From the NCBI RefSeq assembly GCF_900106835.1, contig NZ_FNNR01000002.1, positions 434,001 to 498,000 on the forward strand: a stretch of DNA of 64,000 nucleotides. The letters run 5' to 3'. The stretch's first letter is position 1; every line of letters begins with the position of its first letter. The position numbers and the translations under genes were made by a program. The notes under the pieces were generated by a model. The model made no database searches, was not told where the DNA came from, and saw only the letters and a list, made by a program, of their open reading frames with translations. Source of the DNA: Arthrobacter sp. cf158 (GTDB lineage Bacteria; Actinomycetota; Actinomycetes; Actinomycetales; Micrococcaceae). This document shows, in pieces, positions 46,752-56,278 of the stretch.

Positions 46752-47534
46752 ATGGAAGTTGTCATTCTCCCTGGCACCAAGCAGATAGGTGTGCTTGCCG
46801 CCGATGCCATTGAGGCGCTGGTCCGCCGCAAGCCGAACGCAGTGCTGGGCCTGGCAACTGGATCATCTCCGCTGCCTGTCTATGACGAACTGGCGAGTCG
46901 CTACGAAGCCGGTGGATTGGACTTCAGCCAGGCCCATGGATTCGCCCTGGATGAGTACGTTGGACTCGCGGCCGGACACCCGGAGTCTTACCGTGAGGTT
47001 ATCCGTCGCGAATTTACCAACCGCGTGAACATCAAGCCGGAAAATGTCCATGGTCCGGACGGCGCAGCCGAGGATCTGGAAGCAGCGTGCCAGGCCTACG
47101 AGGACGCAATCAAGGCCGTGGGTGGAGTGGACCTCCAGATCCTGGGCGTGGGAACGGACGGTCACATCGGGTTCAACGAGCCTGGCTCATCGCTGGCCTC
47201 CCGGACGCGGATCAAGACGCTGATTGAGCAGACACGGAAGGACAACGCCCGCTTCTTTGACAGCATTGACGACGTCCCACACCACGTAGTGACCCAGGGA
47301 TTGGGGACCATCATGGATGCCCGCCATGTTGTCCTGGTGGCCACGGGCGCCCAAAAAGCCCAGGCCGTACGTGACTTTGTGGAAGGCCCTGTGGCTGCTA
47401 TTTGCGCGGCATCCATTCTGCAGATGCACCCGCACGCCACCATTTTGGTGGACGAAGCTGCCGCGTCATCGCTGAAACTGGCTGATTACTATCGGCACAC
47501 CTACGACAACAAGCCGGAGTGGCAGGGCCTGTAG
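46752..47534 (+). CDS. nagB: Glucosamine-6-phosphate deaminase
   Basis: 260 residues from ATG at 46752 (MEVVILPGTKQIG), with AAAGG 10 bases upstream; GTG at 46746 is possible. Motifs LATGSSPLPVYDEL, DEYVGL, GVGTDGHIGFNEPGSSL. It converts GlcN-6-P to fructose-6-P and ammonium. It completes the route started by nagA at 36634, which is unlinked by 10 kb. Confidence 0.97.
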   Translation: MEVVILPGTKQIGVLAADAIEALVRRKPNAVLGLATGSSPLPVYDELASRYEAGGLDFSQAHGFALDEYVGLAAGHPESYREVIRREFTNRVNIKPENVHGPDGAAEDLEAACQAYEDAIKAVGGVDLQILGVGTDGHIGFNEPGSSLASRTRIKTLIEQTRKDNARFFDSIDDVPHHVVTQGLGTIMDARHVVLVATGAQKAQAVRDFVEGPVAAICAASILQMHPHATILVDEAAASSLKLADYYRHTYDNKPEWQGL

Positions 47535-47538
47535 ACGG

Positions 47539-47544
47539 TAAGAT
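47539..47544 (+). promoter_or_regulatory. -10 box of the DUF3039 gene, leaderless type
   Basis: TAAGAT, 7 bases before the ATG at 47552, starting 5 bases after the nagB stop. Confidence 0.55.
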
Positions 47545-47551
47545 GTTTGGC

Positions 47552-47881
47552 ATGACTACGCTTCCTCCGGATCCATTCGAAAACGACCCCATGCGCGAGC
47601 TTTCCGGAGCCGGAACGTCCACAGCCACCATTGAGCGCGAGGAAACGCGCCAGGAAGTGGAACCCGGCGACCGTGAGCGGTTTTCCCACTACGTCCGCAA
47701 GGAAAAGATCATGGAGTCGGCGTTGACCGGCGAGCCCGTCATTGCCCTCTGCGGCAAAGTATGGACGCCGGGGCGCGATCCCCAGAAGTTTCCGGTCTGC
47801 CCGGAGTGCAAGGAGATTTACGAAGGCCTCCGCCCCGGTAACGACGGTGGAAAAAACGGCGGCCCGGGCAACTCCAAGTAG
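47552..47881 (+). CDS. DUF3039 protein with zinc-knuckle-like cysteines
   Basis: 109 residues from ATG at 47552. Conserved region ERFSHYVRKEKIMESALTG, then ALCGKVW...FPVCPECKEIYEGL, whose cysteines (C and CPEC) may bind zinc. Actinobacterial family with no known role, often next to a DEAD/DEAH helicase as here. Confidence 0.88.
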   Translation: MTTLPPDPFENDPMRELSGAGTSTATIEREETRQEVEPGDRERFSHYVRKEKIMESALTGEPVIALCGKVWTPGRDPQKFPVCPECKEIYEGLRPGNDGGKNGGPGNSK

Positions 47882-47993
47882 TGGGTGGGAAGAGAACACG
47901 GGCCCCTTCTGATCGCTGCCGCTTCGCGGTTCGCTGCGGCGTGCCCGGAAAGCCGAGGATAGTTTTCGCTGCCATCAGGCCGGGGGAGTCAGC

Positions 47994-49769
47994 ATGACAG
48001 AAACACTTTTTGGCGGTCCATCACTGCCTCCGGCGTACCCGGAACGCGCAGCTTGGGGCACGGCACCCAAGCTGCGCGCCTGGCAGCAGGAGGCTCTTGA
48101 CCTCTACATGACCCGCAATCCGAAGGACTTCCTCGCCGTGGCCACGCCTGGTGCAGGTAAGACAACCTTCGCGCTGCGCATCGCCACCACACTGTTGGAC
48201 AGTGGCGTGGTCAACCGCATCACGATCGTGGCTCCTACGGACCACTTGAAGCGTCAGTGGGCGGACGCGGCTGCCAAAGTTGGCATTGCGATTGATCCCA
48301 ACTTCAAGAACTCCGATGGCCAGCACGGCCGTGGTTTCGTGGGCGTTGCAGTCACCTACGCGCAGGTAGCCAGCAAGCCCATGCTGCATCGTGCGAAGAC
48401 CGAAGCAGCCCGCACCTTGGTGATCCTGGACGAAATCCACCACGGCGGCGAAGCGTTGTCGTGGGGAGACGGCCTGCGTGAGGCCTTTGATCCTGCGGCG
48501 CGGCGCCTGTCCCTGACGGGTACCCCGTTCCGATCCGATACCTCGCCGATTCCCTTTGTTGAATACGCGGAGGACCGTGATGGTATCCGCCGTTCCAAGG
48601 CTGACTACACCTACGGTTACGGCAATGCGCTGCGGGACCACGTGGTGCGTCCTGTGCTGTTCATGGCCTACTCGGGCCAGATGCGCTGGCGGACCAGCGC
48701 CGGCGACGAAATGGCGGCGTCTTTGGGTGAAGCCGCTGTCACCAAGGACATCACGTCACAGGCGTGGCGAACTGCGTTGAACCCTACGGGTGAGTGGATT
48801 CCGGCCGTCCTTGCCGCGGCAGACAAGCGCCTCAGCGAGGTCCGGCGTACGGTTCCTGACGCTGGTGGGCTGGTCATCGCCACTGACCATGATGACGCCC
48901 GGGCCTATGCGGGCCAGCTCAAGAAGATCACGGGCCAGTCGCCCACGGTGATTCTCTCGGATGATTCCAAGGCGTCCAGCAAGATCGAAGAGTTCTCCGC
49001 GGGGGAGCAGCGTTGGATGGTGGCTGTCCGCATGGTGTCTGAAGGCGTGGACGTTCCGCGCCTCTCGGTAGGCGTCTATGCCACCTCAACTTCAACGCCC
49101 CTGTTCTTTGCCCAGGCAGTGGGACGCTTCGTGCGTGCCCGCAAGAGGGGGGAAACGGCGTCGGTGTTTCTGCCGTCCGTTCCGCCGCTGATGATCCTGG
49201 CCAACACCATGGAGGCCGAGCGCGACCACGCCCTGGACCGCCCTGAGAAGGACGATGACGGGCTGTTCAGTCCGGAAGAGAACCTCATGGCGGAAGCCAA
49301 CCGGGAGGATAAGGCCTCGGACGAGCTCACCAAGGGCAAGTTCGAAGCCTTGGACTCCCAGGCGTCGTTCGACCGCGTCCTGTTCGATGGCGGTGAGTTC
49401 GGTACGGGCGCGGATATCGGTTCTGACGAGGAACTCGACTTCCTGGGAATTCCGGGACTGCTCGACGCCGAACAAGTAGGCACGCTGTTGCGGCAGCGCC
49501 AGCATGAACAGCAGTCCAGGAAGAAGCGCCAGTCACCGCTGGCGGCAGCGGCGTCACCGGCAATCCCCGATCACCGCATGCTCATGGATCTGCGCAACGA
49601 ATTGGCCAAAAACGTTGCCGCGTGGTCCGCGCGGACCGGTACACCGCACGGCGTGGTTCATACCAAGTTGCGCGAGGTATGTGGCGGCCCGGCGGTTGCC
49701 CAAGCCAATGAGGAACAGTTGCAGGCACGCTTGCGTAAGCTCCAGGATTGGTTCATCGGCCGCAAGTAA
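47994..49769 (+). CDS. DEAD/DEAH-box superfamily 2 helicase
   Basis: 591 residues, with GGGGGAG before the ATG. Walker A ATPGAGKT at 50-57, motif II DEIH at 146-149, motif III LTGTPFRSD, motif VI QAVGRFVRARKRG. C-terminal part from about 440 is helical and acidic with no known nuclease motif. The spacing resembles UvrB/type III-restriction-like helicases, but I see no partner methylase or nuclease, so a stand-alone housekeeping role is likely. Confidence 0.93.
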   Translation: MTETLFGGPSLPPAYPERAAWGTAPKLRAWQQEALDLYMTRNPKDFLAVATPGAGKTTFALRIATTLLDSGVVNRITIVAPTDHLKRQWADAAAKVGIAIDPNFKNSDGQHGRGFVGVAVTYAQVASKPMLHRAKTEAARTLVILDEIHHGGEALSWGDGLREAFDPAARRLSLTGTPFRSDTSPIPFVEYAEDRDGIRRSKADYTYGYGNALRDHVVRPVLFMAYSGQMRWRTSAGDEMAASLGEAAVTKDITSQAWRTALNPTGEWIPAVLAAADKRLSEVRRTVPDAGGLVIATDHDDARAYAGQLKKITGQSPTVILSDDSKASSKIEEFSAGEQRWMVAVRMVSEGVDVPRLSVGVYATSTSTPLFFAQAVGRFVRARKRGETASVFLPSVPPLMILANTMEAERDHALDRPEKDDDGLFSPEENLMAEANREDKASDELTKGKFEALDSQASFDRVLFDGGEFGTGADIGSDEELDFLGIPGLLDAEQVGTLLRQRQHEQQSRKKRQSPLAAAASPAIPDHRMLMDLRNELAKNVAAWSARTGTPHGVVHTKLREVCGGPAVAQANEEQLQARLRKLQDWFIGRK

Positions 49770-49800
49770 CCGGCTTCGCACCAGGTATGCAGGGAAAATC

Positions 49801-49854
49801 CAGCAGGTATGGGAAAGGGCGCCGCAACCGCGGCGCCCTTTCCCATACCTGCTG
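49801..49854. terminator. 25-bp bidirectional terminator hairpin
   Basis: Perfect 25-bp arms (49801-49825 and 49830-49854) with AACC loop, between the convergent helicase and pncA genes. The inner GC-rich part is flanked by AAA/TTT. Confidence 0.85.
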
Positions 49855-49865
49855 CACTTGCCGGA

Positions 49866-50492
49866 TCAGCCGCGTTCAACCTCGACGCCGGCCGCTTCCA
49901 TGTCCTCGAAGGCCTCGGTGAGGTCGTCGGCGATTCCAGCGGTAAGCTCAGCGATGACGGTGGTGGTGTAGCCGGCCTGGACAGCATCCAGCGCTGTCGA
50001 CTTGACGCAGTAATCCGTCGCCAGGCCCACCACTACTACCTCCTCGACGTCATGGCTCTGCAGCCAATCGTCAAGGCCGATAGCGTCTTCATCCAGGACC
50101 TCAGCCACCGCGGCGCCGGCCTTGAGGTCTCCTGAGGGAACGTCGTCCTCAGGAGCAAGGACGCCCTCAAACCCGGAGTAGGCCGCCGTGTACTGGCCCT
50201 TGCGGAAGTAGGCCTGGATGTATTCAGGGTCCAGGTCTTCGTGGAGCTCCGCGCCTTTGCTGCGGGCCCGGCAGTGCGGAGGCCAGGAATCAACCATGTC
50301 CGGTTCGTCCGAAAAATGCGTGCCCGGCTCAATATGCCAGTCCTGGGTAGCAACGATGTGGTCAAAGTGTTGCTGATTGGCGTCCACGTATTCAGTGATG
50401 GCGCCGGCTATTGCAGCGCCGCCTTCGACGGCCAGGGTGCCTCCCTCGCAGAAGTCGTTTTGCACATCGACGATGATCAGGGCCCGGGACAT
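49866..50492 (-). CDS. pncA: Nicotinamidase
   Basis: 208 residues. Catalytic triad context: Asp in IIVDVQNDFCEGG, Lys in FRKGQYTAAYSGFEG, Cys in GLATDYCVKSTALDA; metal ligands in DWHIEPGTHF. It hydrolyses nicotinamide to nicotinate for PncB, encoded just upstream (one-base overlap TGATG). Confidence 0.96.
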   Translation of the reverse strand: MSRALIIVDVQNDFCEGGTLAVEGGAAIAGAITEYVDANQQHFDHIVATQDWHIEPGTHFSDEPDMVDSWPPHCRARSKGAELHEDLDPEYIQAYFRKGQYTAAYSGFEGVLAPEDDVPSGDLKAGAAVAEVLDEDAIGLDDWLQSHDVEEVVVVGLATDYCVKSTALDAVQAGYTTTVIAELTAGIADDLTEAFEDMEAAGVEVERG

Positions 50493-51820
50493 CAGTTCTC
50501 CTCGTAGATGGTGGGGATGGCAGCCTCGCCGCGCTGCAGGCGATTGACGACGGCGGGCAGCTCAGCCATGGTGGCTGCGTGCCGTTCCTTGGCCCGGACA
50601 ACACCCTCGGGGCCCGTCCATCCGGGCAGCACCTCACCATTCTTGACGAAATGCTGAAGCAGGGAACGGTCGTTGCCGTCGTCCTCTGGCCGGTGGCCGA
50701 TGCCCACGATTTCGTGGGTGGCACGGCCGCGCTCGTTGAGCTTCCGGAGGGCGTATTTGCGTCCGCCCACGCTTGCCTTGTTCTTGGCGGCCTTGGCTAC
50801 CGAGACGAATTCCCCGGCGTCGTTGGTGCGGCTGACCAGCTTGTAGACCATGCTGGCCGTTGGGGCGCCGGAACCGGTGACCAGCGAGGTGCCCACGCCG
50901 TAGGAATCCACTGGAGCGGATTGCAGGGCTGCGATGGCAAATTCGTCGAGGTCGGACGTCACCACGATCCTGGTGTTGACGTTGCCGAGGTCATCGAGCA
51001 GCTGCCGGACCCACTGCGCCTGGGCAATGAGGTCGCCCGAATCCAGGCGGACAGCCCCAAGTTTGTCCCCGGCAAGTTCGACCGCGGTGCGTACGGCGGT
51101 CTCGACGTCGTAGGTGTCCACCAGCAGCGAGGTCCCGGGGCCGAACGTGGCAATCTGTGCCTCGAATGCTTCACGCTCAGTGTCGTGGAGCAGGGTGAAG
51201 GAGTGGGCAGCAGTGCCCACGGTCTTGATGCCGTAGCGCCGTCCGGCCTCCAGATTGGAGGTGCTGGCGAAGCCGGCGATCACAGCGGCGCGGGCGGCCG
51301 CCGTCGCCGATTCTTCCTGGGTGCGACGCGAGCCCATCTCGATGCAGGGCCGGGTGCCGGCCGCCGTCGTCATCCTGGATGCAGCAGAGGCTATCGCGCT
51401 GTCGTGATTCAGGACGGACAGGATGTACGTTTCCAGGATGCAGGCCTCAGCGAACGTGGACTCCACGATGAGGATGGGGGAGTTGGGGAAGTACGCATCG
51501 CCTTCGGCGTAGCCCCAGATGTCACCGCTGAACTTGTAGTTCGCGAGGTAGTCCAGGGTCTCCTTGTTGACTACTTTGTTCTGCTCCAGGAATGCGAGCT
51601 CGGCCTGGCCGAACCGGAAGTCGGCTATGCCTTCCAGCAGGCGTCCGGTACCGCCCACCACACCGTAGCGGCGGCCGTCAGGCAGCCGCCGGGCGAAGGC
51701 TTCGAACACCGACCGGCGGTGCGCCGCCCCGGAGTGCAGGGCGGCCTGCAACATGGTCAGTTCGTAATGGTCTGTGTACAAGGAAGTTGCGGGGTGGTCC
51801 CACGACGTGGCTCTACTCAC
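50492..51820 (-). CDS. pncB: Nicotinate phosphoribosyltransferase
   Basis: 442 residues from GTG at 51820. YTDHYELTML start, EMGSRRTQEESA and VGTAAHSFTLL (active-site His region), LVDTYDVETA and VRLDSGDL (PRPP site). It forms NaMN in NAD salvage. TAGAGT lies 6 bases upstream. Confidence 0.96.
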   Translation of the reverse strand: MSRATSWDHPATSLYTDHYELTMLQAALHSGAAHRRSVFEAFARRLPDGRRYGVVGGTGRLLEGIADFRFGQAELAFLEQNKVVNKETLDYLANYKFSGDIWGYAEGDAYFPNSPILIVESTFAEACILETYILSVLNHDSAIASAASRMTTAAGTRPCIEMGSRRTQEESATAAARAAVIAGFASTSNLEAGRRYGIKTVGTAAHSFTLLHDTEREAFEAQIATFGPGTSLLVDTYDVETAVRTAVELAGDKLGAVRLDSGDLIAQAQWVRQLLDDLGNVNTRIVVTSDLDEFAIAALQSAPVDSYGVGTSLVTGSGAPTASMVYKLVSRTNDAGEFVSVAKAAKNKASVGGRKYALRKLNERGRATHEIVGIGHRPEDDGNDRSLLQHFVKNGEVLPGWTGPEGVVRAKERHAATMAELPAVVNRLQRGEAAIPTIYEEN

Positions 51821-51857
51821 GAATTCACTCTAGTGCGAGCCGCCATAGAATGGACAG
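51821..51857. promoter_or_regulatory. 37-bp divergent leaderless promoter pair pncB/clpS
   Basis: Leftward -10 TAGAGT (51832-51827), 6 bases before the pncB GTG. Rightward -10 TAGAAT (51846-51851), 6 bases before the clpS ATG. The two -10 boxes are 13 bp apart, so each -35 would lie inside or beyond the opposite gene start. Confidence 0.65.
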
Positions 51858-52220
51858 ATGAGCCCTAGCGTTGCGTTTGGCACAGACATCGATGAGCGGA
51901 CCAAAGCTGCAGAGCAGTCGTCCACCGATGTCCTGACGGCCCCCGATGTCCCTTGGAACCTTGTGATCTGGAATGATCCCGTGAATCTCATGAGTTACGT
52001 GAGCTACGTGTTCCAGAGTTACTTCGGCTACTCCGAGTCCAAAGCACACAAGCTCATGATGGAGGTCCACAAGAAGGGCCGGTCCATCGTGGCGCACGGC
52101 AGCAAGGAACAAGTGGAGCAGCACGCGGTTGCCATGCACGGGTTTGGTCTGTGGGCCACCGTGGAAAAGGCTGCAAGCGGCAACGAGACACCCGGAAAGG
52201 GCGGCCGCCAACGTGGCTAA
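51858..52220 (+). CDS. clpS: ATP-dependent Clp protease adaptor ClpS
   Basis: 120 residues. WNLVIWNDPVNLMSYVSYVFQSYF is the N-degron pocket region, MMEVHKKGRSIVAHGSKEQVEQHA the ClpC/ClpA contact. It delivers N-end-rule substrates to ClpC1P. Overlaps the DUF2017 gene by 8 bases. Confidence 0.96.
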   Translation: MSPSVAFGTDIDERTKAAEQSSTDVLTAPDVPWNLVIWNDPVNLMSYVSYVFQSYFGYSESKAHKLMMEVHKKGRSIVAHGSKEQVEQHAVAMHGFGLWATVEKAASGNETPGKGGRQRG

Positions 52221-52779
52221 GGCATTCAAGTACGGACTCAAAGGCATCTCCGGGTACCTTGAGCCCGCGGAGCGCGATCTCCTGCGCGGACTGTTGGACG
52301 ATGTCATTTCGATGCTGGAGCAAGACGTCCGGGAGAACGAGGACCCGTTGGCGGCGCTGATCGGCCTGGACATGGACGTGAAGCAGCCAACCGACAGGGC
52401 TCTTCTGCGGCTCCTCCCCAACGTCATGAAGGACGACGACGGCGGCTCCCTGGAGTTCCGGCAACTCACCGAACGCTCGGTGCGGGAAAACAAGATCGGG
52501 GCCCTGAAGGCTGCCGCCATGGGTCTGGACAAGGACGACCTCGTCCTGACGCCGGAGGATGCGACGCGTTGGTCCATGGCCCTGAACGATGTCCGCCTGG
52601 TGTTGGCTGAACGCCTGGACATCCGGGATGAAGCGGACGCCGAGCACATCCACAGCATGCAGGACTGGAGCCAAGCGGAGGACGTGGAGAGCTACTTGGC
52701 CTTGGTTTACAACTTCACCACATGGCTTCAGGAGTCACTGGTGCAGGCCATGCTGGACGCAAGGCAGGCGAAATCCTGA
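52213..52779 (+). CDS. DUF2017 protein
   Basis: 188 residues from GTG at 52213 ([20 protein letters not shown]), a helical acidic protein. The family follows clpS in Actinobacteria; the 8-base overlap suggests a paired role in proteolysis, not shown. Confidence 0.88.
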   Translation: MAKAFKYGLKGISGYLEPAERDLLRGLLDDVISMLEQDVRENEDPLAALIGLDMDVKQPTDRALLRLLPNVMKDDDGGSLEFRQLTERSVRENKIGALKAAAMGLDKDDLVLTPEDATRWSMALNDVRLVLAERLDIRDEADAEHIHSMQDWSQAEDVESYLALVYNFTTWLQESLVQAMLDARQAKS

Positions 52780-52866
52780 TCCGGACGGCCTGTGGAGCAG
52801 CCAGCCTTGTGACACATCAGACACGAGGCGGAGACCACAGGTAATGGCCGCACACCGTGGGAAGCC

Positions 52867-52880
52867 TTATTCTCGAATAA
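52867..52880. promoter_or_regulatory. AT-rich palindrome at the murI start
   Basis: TTATTC-TC-GAATAA is a perfect palindrome two bases before the murI ATG. It overlaps a TATTCT hexamer (52868-52873) that could be the -10, so it may be an operator. Confidence 0.4.
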
Positions 52881-52882
52881 TT

Positions 52883-53911
52883 ATGACTTCAGCATCGGGT
52901 TCACCAGGCGACGCCCTGGGCAGTGGCGACCCCATCAGCAGCGGCGAACTCGCAGGGCCGCGCCCGATCGGCATTTTCGATTCCGGCGTGGGCGGGCTGA
53001 CGGTAGCGCGGTCCATCATTGACCAACTCCCCAACGAATCAATCCTGTACGTTGGCGATACCGCCAACGGTCCCTATGGTCCACTCCCCATCGCCGAGGT
53101 ACGTGCCAACGCTTTGGGTGTCATGGATGAACTGGTGGACTCAGGTGTGAAGTTGTTGACCATCGCCTGCAACTCGGCCTCCGCTGCCGTGCTTCGCGAT
53201 GCGAGGGAACGCTACACCGCCCGCTACGGCATTCCGGTCATCGAGGTCATCCAACCGGCCGTGCGCCGTGCAGTTTCGGCTACGCGCTCGGGCAGGATCG
53301 GCGTCATCGGGACGTCCGCCACCGTCGGCTCGCGTGCCTACGAGGACACGTTTGCTGCCGCCCCGGACCTCACCATCACCTCTGTGGCTTGTCCCGCCTT
53401 CGTTAATTTCGTCGAGGCCGGAGTCACCACAGGGCCTGAGCTCCTGGCCGCTGCCAATGAGTACCTGGCCCCGCTGAAGCAAGCTGGCGTGGACACTGTT
53501 GTCCTGGGGTGCACGCACTACCCGTTGTTGACCGGCGTCATCTCGTTCGTCATGGGTGAGGACGTTACCCTGGTTTCCAGCGCTGAAGAGACGGCCAAGG
53601 ACGTCTACCGGGCGCTGGCGAACCACGGCATCCAACGGACAGAGCGCAATGCCCCCAGCCACGAATTCATTGCTACCGGCGATGCCGCCCAGTTCGAGAC
53701 CCTGGCCCGCCGCTTCCTGGGGCCCGAAGTGCTCTCGGTGAAGCATGTGGACCATGTGGCAGCTCAGTACCCCACGGGCAGTCTGGCGCGAATCACCCCC
53801 GAAATGCTCGAAGCCGCACGTTCAGGATCCGGACTCTCCCGGCGTTCCTACTTCGTGCAACCGGAAGGAACCTCCGCAGGCTCCGGCGCAACCATCGGGC
53901 GGGGACTGTGA
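52883..53911 (+). CDS. murI: Glutamate racemase
   Basis: 342 residues from ATG at 52883 ([13 protein letters not shown]); the frame is open far upstream, but those residues are unlike the family. FDSGVGG with Asp33, catalytic cysteines Cys96 (ACNSAS) and Cys210 (GCTHYP). It makes D-glutamate for peptidoglycan. The N-terminal 25 residues are an unstructured extension. Confidence 0.95.
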   Translation: MTSASGSPGDALGSGDPISSGELAGPRPIGIFDSGVGGLTVARSIIDQLPNESILYVGDTANGPYGPLPIAEVRANALGVMDELVDSGVKLLTIACNSASAAVLRDARERYTARYGIPVIEVIQPAVRRAVSATRSGRIGVIGTSATVGSRAYEDTFAAAPDLTITSVACPAFVNFVEAGVTTGPELLAAANEYLAPLKQAGVDTVVLGCTHYPLLTGVISFVMGEDVTLVSSAEETAKDVYRALANHGIQRTERNAPSHEFIATGDAAQFETLARRFLGPEVLSVKHVDHVAAQYPTGSLARITPEMLEAARSGSGLSRRSYFVQPEGTSAGSGATIGRGL

Positions 53912-54705
53912 AACTGACCATTGTGGGATGCACCGGTTCCTTCCCCGGGCCTGGATCACCGGCGTCGTGCTATTTGGTGACGGCGCACGATGGTGAGCGC
54001 GAGTGGAAGATCGTCATGGACTTGGGTAGCGGTGCCCTGGGTGCCATCCAGCGGTACACCGATCTGGAGGACATCGACGCGATCTTCCTCACCCACCTGC
54101 ACCCGGACCATTGCATGGACCTTTGTGGGCTTCACGTCGCGGTGCGCTGGAAGCCCGGCGGATGGGGTCGCGACCGGTTGCCCGTGTGGGGGCCGGCAGC
54201 TACGGCGGACAGGATGGCCACGGCCTATGGGCTGGACCTGGATCCGGGTATGCACGAGGAATTCGACTTCACTCATTGGGCGGAACTCCAACCTGTCACC
54301 GTTGGGCCGTTCACCGTCACTCCGTATGCCGTGAACCACCCGGTTGAAGAGGCATATGCGTTGCGTGTGACTGCCACGGAGCCGGGCAAGGACGGTGTCC
54401 CTGTCACCAAGATCCTGACCTACTCGGGGGACACGGATTCCTGCCAGGGGCTGGAAGACGCAGCCAAGGGCTCTGATCTGTTTCTGTGTGAGGCAGCTTT
54501 CGAGGAAGGCCGGGACGACGACATCAAGGATGTCCACCTCACTGGCAAACGAGCTGGCGAGGCCGCGACAAACGCCGGGGCCAAGCGACTCCTCCTCACC
54601 CACATCCCGGTATGGACCTCCCAGACCAAGGTGCTGGCCGAGGCCAAACCTGTCTTCACCGGTGACGTTGCCGTGGCGGTTGCCGGAGTCCACTACACGA
54701 TCTAG
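53908..54705 (+). CDS. MBL-fold metallo-hydrolase
   Basis: 265 residues from GTG at 53908, 4-base overlap with murI. HLHPDH metal motif at 63-68, later [21 protein letters not shown] and LLLTHIP. RNase Z-like/phosphodiesterase class; position before rph suggests RNA metabolism, but substrate is not evident. Confidence 0.9.
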   Translation: MKLTIVGCTGSFPGPGSPASCYLVTAHDGEREWKIVMDLGSGALGAIQRYTDLEDIDAIFLTHLHPDHCMDLCGLHVAVRWKPGGWGRDRLPVWGPAATADRMATAYGLDLDPGMHEEFDFTHWAELQPVTVGPFTVTPYAVNHPVEEAYALRVTATEPGKDGVPVTKILTYSGDTDSCQGLEDAAKGSDLFLCEAAFEEGRDDDIKDVHLTGKRAGEAATNAGAKRLLLTHIPVWTSQTKVLAEAKPVFTGDVAVAVAGVHYTI

Positions 54706-54739
54706 GGGATGAAGCGTCGGGCGCTGCCGTTGGCTTGGC

Positions 54740-54745
54740 TAAGCT
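54740..54745 (+). promoter_or_regulatory. -10 box of rph, leaderless type
   Basis: TAAGCT, then TGGAGC, then ATG at 54752. Confidence 0.58.
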
Positions 54746-54751
54746 TGGAGC

Positions 54752-55510
54752 ATGACTTCTGAAGCTACAGCCACCCCCGTTATCCGTGCCGACGGCCGGA
54801 CCCCCGACCAACTGCGCCCTATCAGCATTACCCGCGGCTGGTCCAAGCAGGCTGAGGGCTCCGCGCTGATCGAGTTCGGCAACACCCGGGTCCTGTGCAC
54901 AGCTTCCCTGACCGAGGGCGTGCCGCGCTGGCTCAAGGGCGAAGGCCGCGGCTGGGTCACTGCGGAATACGCAATGCTTCCCCGCGCCACCAACACCCGC
55001 TCCGACCGCGAGTCGGTAAAGGGCAAAATTGGCGGACGCACCCACGAGATCTCGCGACTCATTGGCCGCTCGCTGCGTTCCATCATCGACACCAAGGCGC
55101 TCGGTGAGAACACGATCGTCCTGGACTGCGATGTCCTGCAGGCCGATGGCGGTACCCGTACGGCCGCGATCACCGGTGCCTATGTGGCGCTCGCGGAAGC
55201 CATCCGCTTCGCCCGGGAGAACAAGCTCATTGCCCGTAACGCCGAGCCGTTGGTGGACACGATTGCTGCCGTCTCTGTAGGCATCATCGACGGCGTGCCG
55301 ATGCTGGACCTGCCATACGTGGAAGACGTCCGCGCCGAGACGGACATGAACGTGGTGGTGACCGGCTCCGGTAAGTTCGTTGAAGTCCAGGGCACCGCTG
55401 AGGGCGCGCCGTTCGACCGCGACGAACTCAACGCCTTGCTTGACCTCGCCTTGCTGGGTACCACCCAACTCTCAGCCATCCAGCGCGAGACACTCGCGGA
55501 GGCTCCGTGA
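54752..55510 (+). CDS. rph: Ribonuclease PH
   Basis: 252 residues. RNase PH motifs [29 protein letters not shown], and [19 protein letters not shown]. Phosphorolytic 3' exonuclease that trims tRNA. rdgB overlaps its stop by 4 bases. Confidence 0.97.
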   Translation: MTSEATATPVIRADGRTPDQLRPISITRGWSKQAEGSALIEFGNTRVLCTASLTEGVPRWLKGEGRGWVTAEYAMLPRATNTRSDRESVKGKIGGRTHEISRLIGRSLRSIIDTKALGENTIVLDCDVLQADGGTRTAAITGAYVALAEAIRFARENKLIARNAEPLVDTIAAVSVGIIDGVPMLDLPYVEDVRAETDMNVVVTGSGKFVEVQGTAEGAPFDRDELNALLDLALLGTTQLSAIQRETLAEAP

Positions 55511-56175
55511 GCGGCGCACAGGAACCTGCGGCCCCACGCCTGGTCCTGGCAACGCACAACAAGGGAAAATTGAAGGAACTCCGTGAACTCCTTCGGGGCC
55601 AGGTTCCAGGACTGGACGTCGATACACAGGTGGTTGATGCCTCTGCGGCCGGTGCTCCTGACGTTGCGGAAACAGGTGTGACCTTTGCCGAGAACTCGCT
55701 CCTCAAAGCCAGGGCCGTAGCTGAAGCTACCGGCCTCATAGCAATCGCTGATGATTCCGGACTGGCCGTGGATGTCCTGGGCGGGGCTCCGGGCATCTTC
55801 TCGGCGCGGTGGTCCGGAACCCATGGGGACGACGTCGCCAACTTGAAGCTGCTTCTGGCGCAACTTTCTGACGTTCCGGATTCGTTCCGTGGTGCGGCCT
55901 TTGTCTGTGCCGCAGCGTTGGCGGTGCCCGGATCTGACGGCATTGCCCATGAGACCGTGGAATACGGTCAGCTGGAAGGGACTCTGCTGCGTGAACCCCG
56001 GGGTGAGGGCGGCTTCGGCTATGACCCTGTGCTGCAGCCTGCCGGAATGGATCGCAGCTGCGCAGAACTGAGTTCCGATGAAAAGAATGCCATCAGCCAT
56101 CGCGGCCAGGCGTTCAGGGCTTTGCTGCCCGCCATCGTGTCTGCGCTTTCCGCGGCCGAGGCGCAGCAGTCATAG
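55507..56175 (+). CDS. rdgB: XTP/dITP diphosphatase (RdgB/HAM1 family)
   Basis: 222 residues from GTG at 55507. [45 protein letters not shown], and SHRGQAF motifs. It removes inosine and xanthosine triphosphates. Pairing with rph is the usual arrangement. Confidence 0.97.
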   Translation: MSGAQEPAAPRLVLATHNKGKLKELRELLRGQVPGLDVDTQVVDASAAGAPDVAETGVTFAENSLLKARAVAEATGLIAIADDSGLAVDVLGGAPGIFSARWSGTHGDDVANLKLLLAQLSDVPDSFRGAAFVCAAALAVPGSDGIAHETVEYGQLEGTLLREPRGEGGFGYDPVLQPAGMDRSCAELSSDEKNAISHRGQAFRALLPAIVSALSAAEAQQS

Positions 56176-56208
56176 TGCGCACTACCCGCTGAGTGGCAAA
56201 CGGCAAAC

Positions 56209-56239
56209 AAAAAGGCACCCCCTGGGGGGGTGCCTTTTT
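56209..56239. terminator. Bidirectional intrinsic terminator
   Basis: AAAAAGGCACCCCC (56209-56222) pairs with GGGGGTGCCTTTTT (56226-56239), T-run on both strands, between convergent rdgB and the DedA gene. Confidence 0.93.
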
Positions 56240-56278
56240 TGTGCGTGCATTGACTCGGGCCGGGATCCTTGCGGAGCC

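Noticed and set aside
47994..49769. Restriction or defence system around the helicase
   Set aside because: No methylase, nuclease or other defence gene nearby; neighbours are housekeeping.
50579..51868. A 429-codon antisense frame over pncB
   Set aside because: pncB motifs are in the other strand; no homologous look.
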